Below are positions 28,050 through 37,122 of a stretch of 64,000 bases of DNA, one piece after another (position 1 is the stretch's first letter; every line of letters begins with the position of its first letter). The stretch lies in the NCBI GenBank assembly GCA_949443285.1, contig CASSLW010000006.1, positions 1 to 64,000 on the forward strand. Direction: 5' to 3'. A program made the translations under genes and the position numbers. Under the pieces are notes generated by a model. The model had not been told where the DNA came from, searched no databases, and saw nothing but the letters and a program-made list of their open reading frames with translations. This DNA is from an uncultured Clostridia bacterium (lineage in GTDB: Bacteria; Bacillota; Clostridia; TANB77; CAG-508).

Positions 28050-28106
28050 AAAAAGTATATAAAATCTGTTATAGTAATAAACGTGCAGATGATATATACT
28101 TTTTTG
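28050..28106 (+). terminator. Terminator after spoVT
   Basis: AAAAGTATAT then ATCTG (28051-28068) pairs with CAGAT then ATATATACTTTT (28086-28104). A close relative follows gap at 46034. The remaining gene-free bases from 27980 to 28327 are AT-rich, with a palindromic AAAGTATTATAATATTTTT and no gene. Confidence 0.85.
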
Positions 28107-28327
28107 TATATAAAAGTATTATAATATTTTTATTAATGCTAAAATCTGTATTCATTCAAAATTAAATTCGAATATTTTTTAATCGAAATTAAAATTCAAA
28201 AAAGATATAAAAAAGAGAAAAAAGGTAATAAAAAAAGAAAAATAAAGAAAACCTACACTGTTTTACTAATGAAGAAACATTGACAAAGAAATAAAAATAT
28301 ATTAAAATGAAAGTGAGGAGATAAATA

Positions 28328-29344
28328 ATGTATTTATTTACATACGATGAATATTTAAGATGCACAGAGCCAAGGGGAATATACGAATTAAGAGAAGAAA
28401 GTGCAGAATACAACTTAAATATTAAACAAGAAAAGACACATCAATATAAAGACAAAATTTTTAAGGAAATATTAAGTAACAAAAAAGAAGTTATAAACTT
28501 CATGAAAAAATATTTCAAAGACGAAATATTTGAAAAATTAACTGAAAAAGACATAGAAAAATACAATAAAGAATTTATAACATCTAAATTTGAAAGGCAA
28601 GAAGCAGATATAGTATACCAAATACCAAAAGAGAACTTATATATAATAATAGAACATCAAAGCAAAGTGGACTATAATATGTCTGAAAGAATGACAAAAT
28701 ATTGTATAGAACTAAGAAGAGACATTATGAAATCAAGCAATGAAATATTTAATATAGCTATTTGTCCGATAGTATTATACACAGGAGATAGAAAATGGGA
28801 CATAGATATTAGAGAAAAAGAAAGAGAATATGGAATAAAAACATTCAAATATACAGAATATAATTTAGTAGATATAAATGATGAAATAAAAGAAGATTTA
28901 ATAAAGGAAAACACAGGAATGTCAAAAGCATTACTATTTGAAAAAGCAAATTCGAAAGAAGAAATAAAAGAGGCAATAAATAAGATACTTAAAAAAGAGC
29001 TAACAAAAGAAGAAAAAGAATATATAATGGCAATGCTTAAATATTCTAATAAAATCAGAAAGATAATGCCAGAAGAGAGAAAAGAATATATTGAAAAATT
29101 AAAAGGAGGAGTAAACGAAGATATGAGATTTGAAAAATATTTTATAGAATGGTTAGAAGATGAAAAAAGAGAAGGAAGAGCAGAAGGAGAGAAGATTGGA
29201 GAAAAACGTGGGGAGAAAATAGGAATAGCAAAAGCAATAAAACAAATGGTAAAAGAAATGTTGCAAAAGCAAATGAGTGACAAAGATATAATGGATATAA
29301 CAAAAATAAATGAAAAAGAATTACAAAAACTAAAAATGGCATAA
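28328..29344 (+). CDS. Rpn-family PD-(D/E)XK nuclease / transposase-like protein
   Basis: A 338-residue protein of the recombination-promoting nuclease type. It has the FKEILSNKKEVINFM start, QEADIVYQ and YIIIEHQSKVDYNMSERM, which supply the D...ExQ nuclease core at about residues 90-110, then a helical C-terminus with KxGEKIGEKRGEKIG repeats ending in a coiled coil. Rpn proteins cleave DNA and promote RecA-independent recombination. The start is the ATG behind GAGGAG; the first 40 residues look unusual, so a later start is possible. It lies between spoVT and mutL. Confidence 0.82.
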   Translation: MYLFTYDEYLRCTEPRGIYELREESAEYNLNIKQEKTHQYKDKIFKEILSNKKEVINFMKKYFKDEIFEKLTEKDIEKYNKEFITSKFERQEADIVYQIPKENLYIIIEHQSKVDYNMSERMTKYCIELRRDIMKSSNEIFNIAICPIVLYTGDRKWDIDIREKEREYGIKTFKYTEYNLVDINDEIKEDLIKENTGMSKALLFEKANSKEEIKEAINKILKKELTKEEKEYIMAMLKYSNKIRKIMPEERKEYIEKLKGGVNEDMRFEKYFIEWLEDEKREGRAEGEKIGEKRGEKIGIAKAIKQMVKEMLQKQMSDKDIMDITKINEKELQKLKMA

Positions 29345-29378
29345 GATTACAAATACAACTTAATAAAAATATAGAACG

Positions 29379-29434
29379 AAAAATCATTTTAGATAAAAGA
29401 GATAATCTCTAAAAATCTAAAGCGATTTTTTTTG
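29379..29434 (+). terminator. Rho-independent terminator
   Basis: AAATC, TTTTAGAT (29381-29394) pairs with ATCTAAA and GATTTTTTTT (29415-29432); an inner GAGAT/TCTC adds pairs. Confidence 0.8.
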
Positions 29435-29511
29435 TGAAAACCCTATACAAAAAATAAAAAATAATGATATAATAAAAGCCAAAGACAAAGAACTAGAAAG
29501 AGGAAGAAAAA

Positions 29512-31638
29512 ATGGGAAACATAGTATTATTAGATGAACTAACAATAAATCAAATAGCAGCAGGAGAAGTAATAGAAAGACCAGCATCAGTAATAAAAGA
29601 AATGGTAGAAAATTCAATAGACGCAGGAGCAACAAACATAACAGTAGAAATAAAAAACGGAGGAATATCATACATAAAAGTATCAGACAACGGAAAAGGA
29701 ATAGCACAAGATGACCTAGAAATAGCATTTGAAAGACACGCAACAAGCAAAATTAGGTCAGCAGAAGACTTAGATACAGTAACATCAATGGGGTTCAGAG
29801 GAGAAGCATTAGCAAGTATTGCAGCAATAGCAAATGTAGAAATGGTATCAAAAACAGAAGAACAAGAAATAGGATATAAAGTAGTAGTAGAAGCAGGAAA
29901 TATATTAGAAAAAGAAGAAGCAGGATGCAGAACAGGAACAACAATAACAGTAAGAAACTTATTTTTCAACACACCAGTTAGATACAAATTTTTAAAAAAA
30001 GATTACACAGAATCAGGATATATTGAAGATGCAATTACAAGAATAGCACTAGTAAATCCCAATATAGCAATAAAGCTAATCAATACAGGGAAAACAGTAA
30101 TACAAACAAACGGAAACGGAGATTTGAAAAGCGTTATATACAGCATATATGGAAAAGACGTAGCAAACGGAATAATGGAACTATCATACAAATATGAAGA
30201 TATAACAGTTACAGGAGTAATTGGAAAACCAGAAATAGCAAGGTCAAACCGTTCAAACCAATTATTCTTTGTAAATAAAAGATACATAAAAGACAAAACA
30301 CTTACAGCGGCAACTGAACAAGCGTATAAAGGACTAATTCCTATTGGTAGATTTGGATTTGTTGTATTAAACCTAGAAATGAGCCCAGCAAAAGTAGATG
30401 TAAACGTACATCCGGCAAAATTAGAAGTTAGATTTCAAGAAGAAAATAAAGTATTCCAAGCAATATACCACTCAATAAAAGACACATTACTAAAAGGAGA
30501 ATTAGTAGCAAACACTGAAAAGCAACCGCAAGAAGAGACAGCAGAAAATAAGCCAGTAGAAAATGTGATAAGAAGAGATGCTGTAAGCTTTGAAGAAAGA
30601 CTAAGAATGTTAAAAGAAAGCAAAAAAGAAGAACAAAATTCAGGAGCTGGATTATTTGGATTTAGAAAACAAGCAGAAAAGAAAATAGAAGAATATACAG
30701 ACGAAGAAAGCAAAATAAAAACGAATATATTAGAAGATATATTTAATGGAAAAAATAAAGATGATGGAATATTAGAAGTAAATGAAGAAAGTGCAACATA
30801 TGAACTAGGGAATTCCGAAGAATTAAAAAACGAAGAAGAACAAGAAAATAGTAAAACACAACAAGAGAAATCAGAAGAAGAGGCAATAGAAGTAAATGCA
30901 CAACCAATAGAAGCATTTAACACAATGTATGCCAAATTATTTGGCACAACTCCAAAAACAGGAGAACATACAGAAAAAAAGGAAGAAGACAAAAAAATAA
31001 ATGCAATAGATATAGCAAAAGACAATATATCAATGTTTGAAACACAAGAAGAATTTAAGAAACCAGCATATAAGTTTATAGGAATAGCATTTAAAACATA
31101 CATAATAATAGAAATGAACAACGAAATGTACATAATAGACCAACACGCAGCACACGAAAGAATAATGTATGAAAAAGTAAAGAAAAATTATTACAGTGAA
31201 AAAGAAAAAGACTCACAAATGCTATTATTACCAGACATAATAACATTATCACATAAAGAAATGAATATAGCAAAAGACAATATTTCGATGTTTGAACAAG
31301 CTGGATTTTGCTTAGAAGAATTTGGAGAAAATACAATAAAATTAACAGGAGTTCCAACAATATGTATTGACTTAGACACAAAGGAACTATTCTTAGAAAC
31401 TTTAGATGAAATAAATACAGTGGCAAGAACAGCAAAGCAAGAAAAAGAAGAAAAATTTATAGCGACAGTAGCTTGTAAAGCAGCTGTAAAAGCAAATATG
31501 GCATTAACAAGCCAAGAAGTGGAAAGCTTAATGGATAGTTTATTACAATTACCAAATCCATTTACTTGCCCACATGGAAGACCAACAGCCATAAAAATGA
31601 CTAAATATGACATTGAAAGAAAATTTGCAAGAAAATAA
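29512..31638 (+). CDS. mutL: DNA mismatch repair protein MutL
   Basis: The 708-residue MutL has the GHKL ATPase motifs (NSIDAGA at about 34, DNGKGI at about 62, GFRGEAL at about 101) and the C-terminal endonuclease motif DQHAAHERI (about 542), plus CPHGRP near residue 686. It is thus an endonuclease-active MutL that nicks DNA in mismatch repair. The acidic linker (about 335-510) is long. AGGAAG precedes the ATG. MutS is not in the window. It starts a run of backbone genes with the membrane protein gene and miaA. Confidence 0.97.
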   Translation: MGNIVLLDELTINQIAAGEVIERPASVIKEMVENSIDAGATNITVEIKNGGISYIKVSDNGKGIAQDDLEIAFERHATSKIRSAEDLDTVTSMGFRGEALASIAAIANVEMVSKTEEQEIGYKVVVEAGNILEKEEAGCRTGTTITVRNLFFNTPVRYKFLKKDYTESGYIEDAITRIALVNPNIAIKLINTGKTVIQTNGNGDLKSVIYSIYGKDVANGIMELSYKYEDITVTGVIGKPEIARSNRSNQLFFVNKRYIKDKTLTAATEQAYKGLIPIGRFGFVVLNLEMSPAKVDVNVHPAKLEVRFQEENKVFQAIYHSIKDTLLKGELVANTEKQPQEETAENKPVENVIRRDAVSFEERLRMLKESKKEEQNSGAGLFGFRKQAEKKIEEYTDEESKIKTNILEDIFNGKNKDDGILEVNEESATYELGNSEELKNEEEQENSKTQQEKSEEEAIEVNAQPIEAFNTMYAKLFGTTPKTGEHTEKKEEDKKINAIDIAKDNISMFETQEEFKKPAYKFIGIAFKTYIIIEMNNEMYIIDQHAAHERIMYEKVKKNYYSEKEKDSQMLLLPDIITLSHKEMNIAKDNISMFEQAGFCLEEFGENTIKLTGVPTICIDLDTKELFLETLDEINTVARTAKQEKEEKFIATVACKAAVKANMALTSQEVESLMDSLLQLPNPFTCPHGRPTAIKMTKYDIERKFARK

Positions 31639-31662
31639 AAGCATAAAACAAAGGAGAGCATA

Positions 31663-32092
31663 ATGGCTTTAATAATTATAGTAATAATAATATTATATGG
31701 ATTATCAATAATATGGGCATGGAGCAGCCTAGGAGACATTGAAAAACCACAAAAAATTGCAGTAATAGTGATAGGTGTGTTAATAACATATATAATTACA
31801 GCAATAGTATTTGCAATATCTAAAAGTGGAATTAATTATCAAGAAATAGTGGGAGAAAACGAAATAAGAAGAATAATATTAATGATTTTTACAGGATTAA
31901 ATTTATTGATATTGCTCCCATATATTTCAAAACAATTATATAAAATTCACGAAGGAGAAATAGAACAAAAAGAATTTTTAAGAAAAATGATTATTTTAAT
32001 AATAATATTTGCAATATGTATGTGGATTGAATGTGGATATATGAAAGACACACAAGCACGGAATATTAAAAATATATCAATTAAAAAAATAA
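31663..32092 (+). CDS. Four-span membrane protein with a CGGA frameshift
   Basis: The start ATG follows AGGAGAG. The product has four membrane spans (about 2-20, 30-52, 70-88, 105-122). The zero frame would run on into miaA and end at 32211 with 50 odd basic residues. Skipping one C at 32059 (GCA-C-GGA) gives a natural end: TQAGILKIYQLKK and TAA at 32090-32092, just before the miaA ribosome binding site. This is the clearest sign that the restored frame is the original one. The family is not recognised. It lies between mutL and miaA. Confidence 0.75.
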
Positions 32093-32104
32093 AGGAAGAG
32101 AAAA

Positions 32105-33025
32105 ATGCAAAAAGAAAAAGTAGTTGTAATATGTGGACCAACAGCGTCAGGCAAAACAGCTTTATCAATAGAACTTGCCAAAAAAATAAATGGAGAAATA
32201 ATTTCAAGTGATTCAATGCAAATCTATAAAGACATGACAATAGGAACAGCAAAGCCAACAGTAGAAGAAATGCAAGGAATAAAACATTATTTAATAGATT
32301 TCGTATCTCCAGATGAAAGATATAGTGTAGCCGATTATAAAAGAGATGCAAAAAAAGCTATAAAAGAGATTATAAAAAAAGGCAAAACTCCAATAATTGT
32401 AGGTGGTACAGGACTATATGTAGATAGTTTGATTTATGAAATAGAATATCCAAATATAGAATTTGATGAACAATATAGGGAAAGTTTAGAAAAGCAAGTA
32501 GAAGAAAAAGGACTAGAAGAACTTTACAAAAAAGCAAAAGAAATAGACCCACAAGCAATAGAAAAAATAAGTAAAAATGATAAAAAAAGAATACTAAGAA
32601 TTTTAGAAATATATCATGCAACTGGCCAAAATAAAACAGAGCAGGAAAAGAAATCGAGAGAAAAAGAAGTTGAATATGATTATAAAGTATATGCATTAAA
32701 TTGGGAAAGAGAAAAATTATATGAAAGAATAGACAAAAGAGTAGACATTATGATAGAACAAGGATTAATAGAAGAAGTAAAGGAAGTCTATAACAAATAT
32801 GAAAAATTCCCAACAGCAATGCAAGGTCTAGGATATAAAGAAGTTGTTCAATATTTGGAAAACGAACTAACAAAAGAAGAAATGATAGAAAAAATAAAAC
32901 AAGAAACTAGAAGATATGCTAAAAGACAATTAACATGGTTTAGAAAAAATAAGCAAACAATATGGTTAAATGCACAAGATGAAATACAAAATAATATAAA
33001 AATTATTTTGGAGGGTTTGAATTGA
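32105..33025 (+). CDS. miaA: tRNA dimethylallyltransferase MiaA
   Basis: This 306-residue enzyme transfers dimethylallyl to A37 of tRNAs that read UNN codons. The P-loop GPTASGKTA is at residues 10-18; DSMQIYK, GTAKP and GGTGLYVDSL motifs follow, with a C-terminal YAKRQLTWFR. AAAGGAAGAG precedes the ATG. The mutL-miaA neighbourhood is usual in Clostridia. The last four bases overlap the start of the HlyD-like gene. Confidence 0.96.
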   Translation: MQKEKVVVICGPTASGKTALSIELAKKINGEIISSDSMQIYKDMTIGTAKPTVEEMQGIKHYLIDFVSPDERYSVADYKRDAKKAIKEIIKKGKTPIIVGGTGLYVDSLIYEIEYPNIEFDEQYRESLEKQVEEKGLEELYKKAKEIDPQAIEKISKNDKKRILRILEIYHATGQNKTEQEKKSREKEVEYDYKVYALNWEREKLYERIDKRVDIMIEQGLIEEVKEVYNKYEKFPTAMQGLGYKEVVQYLENELTKEEMIEKIKQETRRYAKRQLTWFRKNKQTIWLNAQDEIQNNIKIILEGLN

Positions 33026-34308
33026 AGGAACAGAAAAAAATATCTAATAAAACAAAAGTAACACAAAACAATAAGAATATTAGAAAAGAAAAGAAATTAA
33101 ATAGAAAAGGAATTGTTGCAATAACAATTGGTATAGGAATTTTGATATATTTAATATATACGATATATCTTTTAATAAAACAGCCAACAAATGTATTTAC
33201 AGTGGAAGAAGGGAAACTATATCAAGAAGAAATTGCAATAGGATACATAATACGAGAAGAAAAAGTAATAAAAGGCGAAAACTATAAAAACGGAATGGAA
33301 CAAATCATTGCTGAAGGAGAAAAAGCAGGAGTAAACGAAAATGTATTTAGATATTATAGTGCAAATGAAGAAACTCTGAAACAAAAAATATCAGAACTAG
33401 ATACAAAAATCCAAGAAGTAATGAAGAATGACAACAGTGTACTAACATCTGATATGAAATTACTAGAAAAACAGATAGACGAGAAAATAGAAAATATCAG
33501 TAAAATAACAGACGCAAATCAACTTACAGAATATAAAAAGGAAATAGATAAATTAGTAGCAAAAAAAGCAAAAATAGCTGGAGAATCAAGTCCAAGAGGC
33601 TCATACTTAAATCAACTAATAGAATCCAGAAAAAACTTTGAAAACCAACTAAACTCAGGAGCAGAATATGTAAAAGCGCCCATAGGTGGAGTAGTTTCAT
33701 ATAGAGTAGACGGATTAGAAGAAGTACTTACACCTAATAGTTTTGAAACACTTGAAAAAGACTATTTAGAAAAATTAGATTTGAAAACTGGAAAAATAGT
33801 TGCTACAAACGAAGAATGCGGAAAAATTATAAATAATTTTGCTTGCTATATAGCAACAATATCTAATTCAGAAGAAGCAAAAAAAGCAAAAGAAGGAGAC
33901 AAAATCAAAATAAGATTAGCAAATAACACAGAAATACCAGCACAAATACAAATGATAAAAAATGAAGAAGATGGAAGTAATCTTCTGATATTTAAGGTTA
34001 CTGAGCAGATAGAGGAATTGATTAATTATAGAAAAACAACAGTAGATTTGATTTGGTGGAGCGCCTCAGGCTTGAAAGTTCCAAATCAGGCGATTGTGGA
34101 AAAAGATGGATTGAATTATGTTGTTAGAAATAGGGCTGGATATTTGAGCGAGCTACTAGTAAAGGTAGAAGAAAAGGGCGAAAATTATTCAATAGTGGAA
34201 CCTTATTCTAATGAGGAATTAAAGGAATTGGGGTATTCGAGCGCAGAGATTACTTCTTATAAGAAAATTACACTTTATGACGAAATTTTAACAAATCCTA
34301 AGATATAA
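33022..34308 (+). CDS. HlyD-like membrane adaptor protein
   Basis: The 428-residue protein starts at TTG 33022 after GGAGGGTTTG. A basic N-terminus and one membrane span (about 30-52) precede a lipoyl-like half, a coiled coil (about 105-190), a second lipoyl-like half (KAPIGGVVSYRVDG at about 216) and a beta-barrel-like end. Proteins of this type lie beside sepF in many Clostridia and may act in envelope processes around division. Codon use shifts in the last 300 bases, from A-ending to G/T-ending codons, next to a repeat element. Confidence 0.8.
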   Translation: MKEQKKISNKTKVTQNNKNIRKEKKLNRKGIVAITIGIGILIYLIYTIYLLIKQPTNVFTVEEGKLYQEEIAIGYIIREEKVIKGENYKNGMEQIIAEGEKAGVNENVFRYYSANEETLKQKISELDTKIQEVMKNDNSVLTSDMKLLEKQIDEKIENISKITDANQLTEYKKEIDKLVAKKAKIAGESSPRGSYLNQLIESRKNFENQLNSGAEYVKAPIGGVVSYRVDGLEEVLTPNSFETLEKDYLEKLDLKTGKIVATNEECGKIINNFACYIATISNSEEAKKAKEGDKIKIRLANNTEIPAQIQMIKNEEDGSNLLIFKVTEQIEELINYRKTTVDLIWWSASGLKVPNQAIVEKDGLNYVVRNRAGYLSELLVKVEEKGENYSIVEPYSNEELKELGYSSAEITSYKKITLYDEILTNPKI

Positions 34309-34320
34309 TTAAAGAAATAT

Positions 34321-34377
34321 TGCCAATGGGGACGGACCTTTTTGGCAATTTTTTGCCACTGGGGACACCCCTTCTTG
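34321..34377. repeat. GGGGAC dispersed repeat, type A
   Basis: The repeat reads TGCCAATGGGGACGGACC, TTTTTGGCA, then TTGCCACTGGGGACACC. GCCA and TGGC pieces make it foldable. It is one of several related copies in the right half of the window. Confidence 0.8.
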
Positions 34378-34525
34378 CATAAGGTCTATGGCTACCCTGT
34401 GCATATGTGTATGTTTTGATATCGATTGCTTGAGTGGAGTGAAATTTAAAATTTGTAAGTTTATATAAAAAGTAATGTTCGCGGGCAAATTCTTATTTTT
34501 ATTTTTCATAAATTCTTCGGTTCCC

Positions 34526-34620
34526 TGCATAAAAAAAGAAATTCTAAAATTATGTTATGGCACCCTTCCGTGTCAAGCACGAACTCTTTCCATAACATAA
34601 TTAAAGAATTTCTAATATTA
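34526..34620 (-). ncRNA. Candidate structured RNA or strong terminator in the gene-free stretch 34309-34833
   Basis: AGAAATTCT and AATTATGTTATGG (34537-34560) pair with CCATAACATAATT and AGAATTTCT (34590-34613), a stem of about 22 pairs capped by a smaller CGTG/CACG hairpin. On the minus strand it ends with seven T (34532-34538), so it reads as an RNA 3' end. No gene lies on that strand upstream. The rest of the stretch holds a GGGGAC repeat, a GCATAAGGT/ACCCTGTGC hairpin near 34378-34404, the CACCAATG/CATTGGTG dyad (34687-34747), and the sepF promoter. Confidence 0.45.
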
Positions 34621-34754
34621 TTCCAGTCACATTCATCATTTATTCAAAATATAAAATAAGAATTTGAGCCTGAGTGAAAAATCCGTCACCAATGGTAAAA
34701 ATATTACAAAAATATTACAGAAATATTAAAATTTAATAACATTGGTGAAAAATA

Positions 34755-34783
34755 TTGACAATATTGGAAAAAAAGTGGATACT
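34755..34783 (+). promoter_or_regulatory. Promoter of sepF
   Basis: TTGACA (34755-34760) and GATACT (34778-34783) are spaced by 17 bases, about 50 bases before the gene. A CACCAATG/CATTGGTG dyad ends just upstream. Confidence 0.7.
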
Positions 34784-34833
34784 AAAAGCAACCAAAAAAT
34801 AAAAACAAAGGAAAGTAATTAGGAGGTTTTTTT

Positions 34834-35310
34834 ATGTCAGGAGCTTTAATGAACAAAGTATGGGATTTATTTGGAATGGATTCAGCAGAACCTGAAGAAT
34901 ACGATGAAGAAAACATATATGACTATGAAGACGAAGTAGAGGAAGAGGAAGATAGAAAATTATTTGGTAGAAAAAATAAAGTAGTAAGCATGCCACAAGC
35001 AAATGCAAACGCAATAAAAATGGTAATATCACAACCAACAACATTTGAGCAATCAGATGAAATATGCTCATTCTTAAAAGAAAAGAGATCAGTAATTGTC
35101 AACTTAGAATACGTAAACAAAGATGTTGCAAGAAGAATAGTTGATTTTATTAGTGGTGGAGTATATGCGTTAGATGGATATATCCAAAAAGTATCAAACT
35201 CAATATTCTTAGTAGCACCATCAAACTACGAAATAACAAATGAAATGGCAAGAGAAGAAATGAAAAGCAAACTTTCTGTTTCATGGTTAAAAAACAATGG
35301 AATAAACTAA
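34834..35310 (+). CDS. sepF: Cell division protein SepF
   Basis: The 158-residue protein has an N-terminal amphipathic helix (about 1-14) for membrane binding, an acidic linker (20-45), and the SepF core (about 65-150, FEQSDEICSFLKEKRSVIVNL ... RIVDFISGGVYALDGYIQKV) split around its beta strands. SepF tethers and bundles FtsZ at the division septum. TTAGGAGG precedes the ATG. divIVA follows after 28 bases, as in many Firmicutes. Confidence 0.94.
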   Translation: MSGALMNKVWDLFGMDSAEPEEYDEENIYDYEDEVEEEEDRKLFGRKNKVVSMPQANANAIKMVISQPTTFEQSDEICSFLKEKRSVIVNLEYVNKDVARRIVDFISGGVYALDGYIQKVSNSIFLVAPSNYEITNEMAREEMKSKLSVSWLKNNGIN

Positions 35311-35338
35311 AAAACATATCCATAGGGAGGAATAAAAA

Positions 35339-35788
35339 ATGATAACACCGTTAGATATTGAGAATAAAAAATTCTCTAAACAAATGATGAATGGATATAG
35401 TGTAGAAGAAGTAGACGATTTTTTAGATGAACTAACTGAAGACTATGCTCAAAATTATAAAGAAGTTGCTGAACTAAAAACAAAAGTAGATAAATTAGAA
35501 AAAGATTTAGAGCACTATAAAATGATAGAAGGGACTCTACAAAATACGCTAGTAATGGCACAAACAGCGGCAGAAGATGTAAAAAATGCTGCAAAACAAA
35601 AAGCAGACCAAATAGTAAATGAAGCAAGAGGAACAGCACAAAAAGAAGCAAGTGATTTAGATAACGAAATAATTGCAAAGAAAAAGACATTAGAAGACAT
35701 AAGAAAACAATTCGATGTATATAAAGCAAAAATGGAATCTTTACTAATATCACAATTAGAACTAATAAAAGATATAAATAAAGAATAA
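35339..35788 (+). CDS. divIVA: DivIVA-family protein
   Basis: The 149-residue protein starts with MITPLDIENKKFSKQMMNGY, then EEVDDFLDEL: this is the DivIVA membrane-binding domain, followed by coiled coils (about 35-75 and 85-140). It senses negative curvature at septa and poles and recruits division or sporulation proteins. The ATG lies behind AGGGAGGAAT. It is co-transcribed with sepF and ends in a terminator. Confidence 0.93.
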   Translation: MITPLDIENKKFSKQMMNGYSVEEVDDFLDELTEDYAQNYKEVAELKTKVDKLEKDLEHYKMIEGTLQNTLVMAQTAAEDVKNAAKQKADQIVNEARGTAQKEASDLDNEIIAKKKTLEDIRKQFDVYKAKMESLLISQLELIKDINKE

Positions 35789-35803
35789 AAATAATACAAA
35801 AGA

Positions 35804-35831
35804 GGACTATCTAAAATAGATAGTCCTTTTG
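35804..35831 (+). terminator. Rho-independent terminator
   Basis: GGACTATCT (35804-35812) pairs with AGATAGTCC (35818-35826), followed by TTTTG. Confidence 0.9.
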
Positions 35832-35968
35832 TGTCTATAAATAAGGAAAAATATTACAAAAGAGAAAAAATGTTACAGAACTGTTAAATCTATGTTACAT
35901 TTCTATTAATACTATTGACCATTGCAAGAAAAAATATTAGAATGTAAATAACTTAAGAAGGGTGATTT

Positions 35969-36517
35969 ATGAGAATAATTGGTGGAAAAGCTAGAGGTAC
36001 AAAATTATATACATTAGAAGGCGACAATACAAGGCCAACACTAGATAGAGTAAAAGAGTCACTATTTAATATAATACAAAGAGACATACCAGAAAGCATA
36101 TTTTTAGACTTATTTTCTGGAAGTGGTGCGATAGGACTAGAAGCAGTAAGCAGGGGCGCAAAAAAAGCAATACTATGTGATAAGTCAAAAGAAGCAATCA
36201 ATATAATAAAAAAGAACATAGAAAAAACACATTTAGAAAACCAAATAGAATTATATCAATTACCTTTTGAAAAATTGCTAAATGACAAAATAGAAGAAAA
36301 AATAGATATTATATATATAGACCCACCATATAAAACAGATTTTGTTTATAATGCGATTAAAATAATATTAGATAAAAATCTAATAAAAGAAGATTCAATT
36401 ATAATTATAGAAACAGATGAAGAAGAACGAATTATAAAACAAATAGAAAAACTAAACATAGAAATAGTAAACCAAAGAAAATATGGTCGAGCACATCTTA
36501 TTTTTGTTAAAAAATAG
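35969..36517 (+). CDS. rsmD: 16S rRNA (guanine(966)-N(2))-methyltransferase RsmD
   Basis: The 182-residue methyltransferase has MRIIGGKARGTKL at the N-terminus, the SAM motif FLDLFSGSGAIGLEA (about 46-60) and the catalytic DPPY (about 117-120). It methylates G966 of 16S rRNA in the small subunit. AGAAGGGTG precedes the ATG. The coaD gene that often follows rsmD is not here; a coiled-coil protein gene follows instead. Confidence 0.95.
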   Translation: MRIIGGKARGTKLYTLEGDNTRPTLDRVKESLFNIIQRDIPESIFLDLFSGSGAIGLEAVSRGAKKAILCDKSKEAINIIKKNIEKTHLENQIELYQLPFEKLLNDKIEEKIDIIYIDPPYKTDFVYNAIKIILDKNLIKEDSIIIIETDEEERIIKQIEKLNIEIVNQRKYGRAHLIFVKK

Positions 36518-36540
36518 GATAGATAGGAAAGGGGAAACCA

Positions 36541-37044
36541 ATGGAATTATTTACACTATTAGAAACTTTAGAAGATTTATTAGAAAGCAGTAGGAATTTA
36601 CCATTTTCTGCTAAAAGTGTAGTAGATAAAGAAGAAATGTTAGATATAATAAAAGAAATAAGAATAAAGCTTCCAGATGAGCTAAAACAAGCAAAATGGA
36701 TAAAAGAAGAAAGACAACGTATATTAGTTGAAGCTCAAAAAGAAGCAGACGGAATAGTAAAAGAAGCAGAAAATAGAATTATAGCTATGATAGATGAGCA
36801 TGAAATTACAAGGAAAGCATATGACCAAAAAACAGAAATAATAGAAACAGCAAACGAAATGTCAAGAGAAATTTCAAAAGGAACAAAAGAATATGCAGAC
36901 TCTATTCTTTCAAGTACAGAAAACGTATTAAATAACACACTAAACAAATTAGGAGAGAACATGACAGAAGCATTGAACTTAATGCAAATTTCTTTAGAAG
37001 ATACAATAAAAACAATCCAAAATAGTAGAAAAGAATTACAATAA
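36541..37044 (+). CDS. Coiled-coil protein, ATP synthase subunit H-like
   Basis: A 167-residue protein with an N-terminal short helical part (FTLLETLEDLLESS), a long charged coiled coil (about 55-110, EAQKEADGIVKEAENRI) and a C-terminal helix. Similar proteins follow rsmD or coaD in many Clostridia and are annotated as hypothetical or vacuolar-ATPase-H-like because of the coiled coil. There is no real ATPase context here. It may be a division or cytoskeletal accessory factor. AGGAAAGGGG precedes the ATG. Confidence 0.75.
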   Translation: MELFTLLETLEDLLESSRNLPFSAKSVVDKEEMLDIIKEIRIKLPDELKQAKWIKEERQRILVEAQKEADGIVKEAENRIIAMIDEHEITRKAYDQKTEIIETANEMSREISKGTKEYADSILSSTENVLNNTLNKLGENMTEALNLMQISLEDTIKTIQNSRKELQ

Positions 37045-37048
37045 AAGC

Positions 37049-37104
37049 AAAAGTCAGATATCAGAAGTCAGAAAAGAGCAGACTTTTGAACTCTGACTTT
37101 TTAA
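37049..37104 (+). terminator. Terminator before ftsK
   Basis: AAAAGTCAGA (37049-37058) pairs with TCTGACTTTTT (37092-37102), with an inner AGTC/GACTT-type stem. Confidence 0.65.
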
Positions 37105-37122
37105 GTAGGAAGGATGTAGAAA

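Noticed and set aside
29142..31739. Long minus-strand frames opposite mutL and other genes
   Set aside because: Purine-rich, A-ending genes leave open frames rich in Leu, Phe and Ser on the other strand; they lack ribosome binding sites and families.
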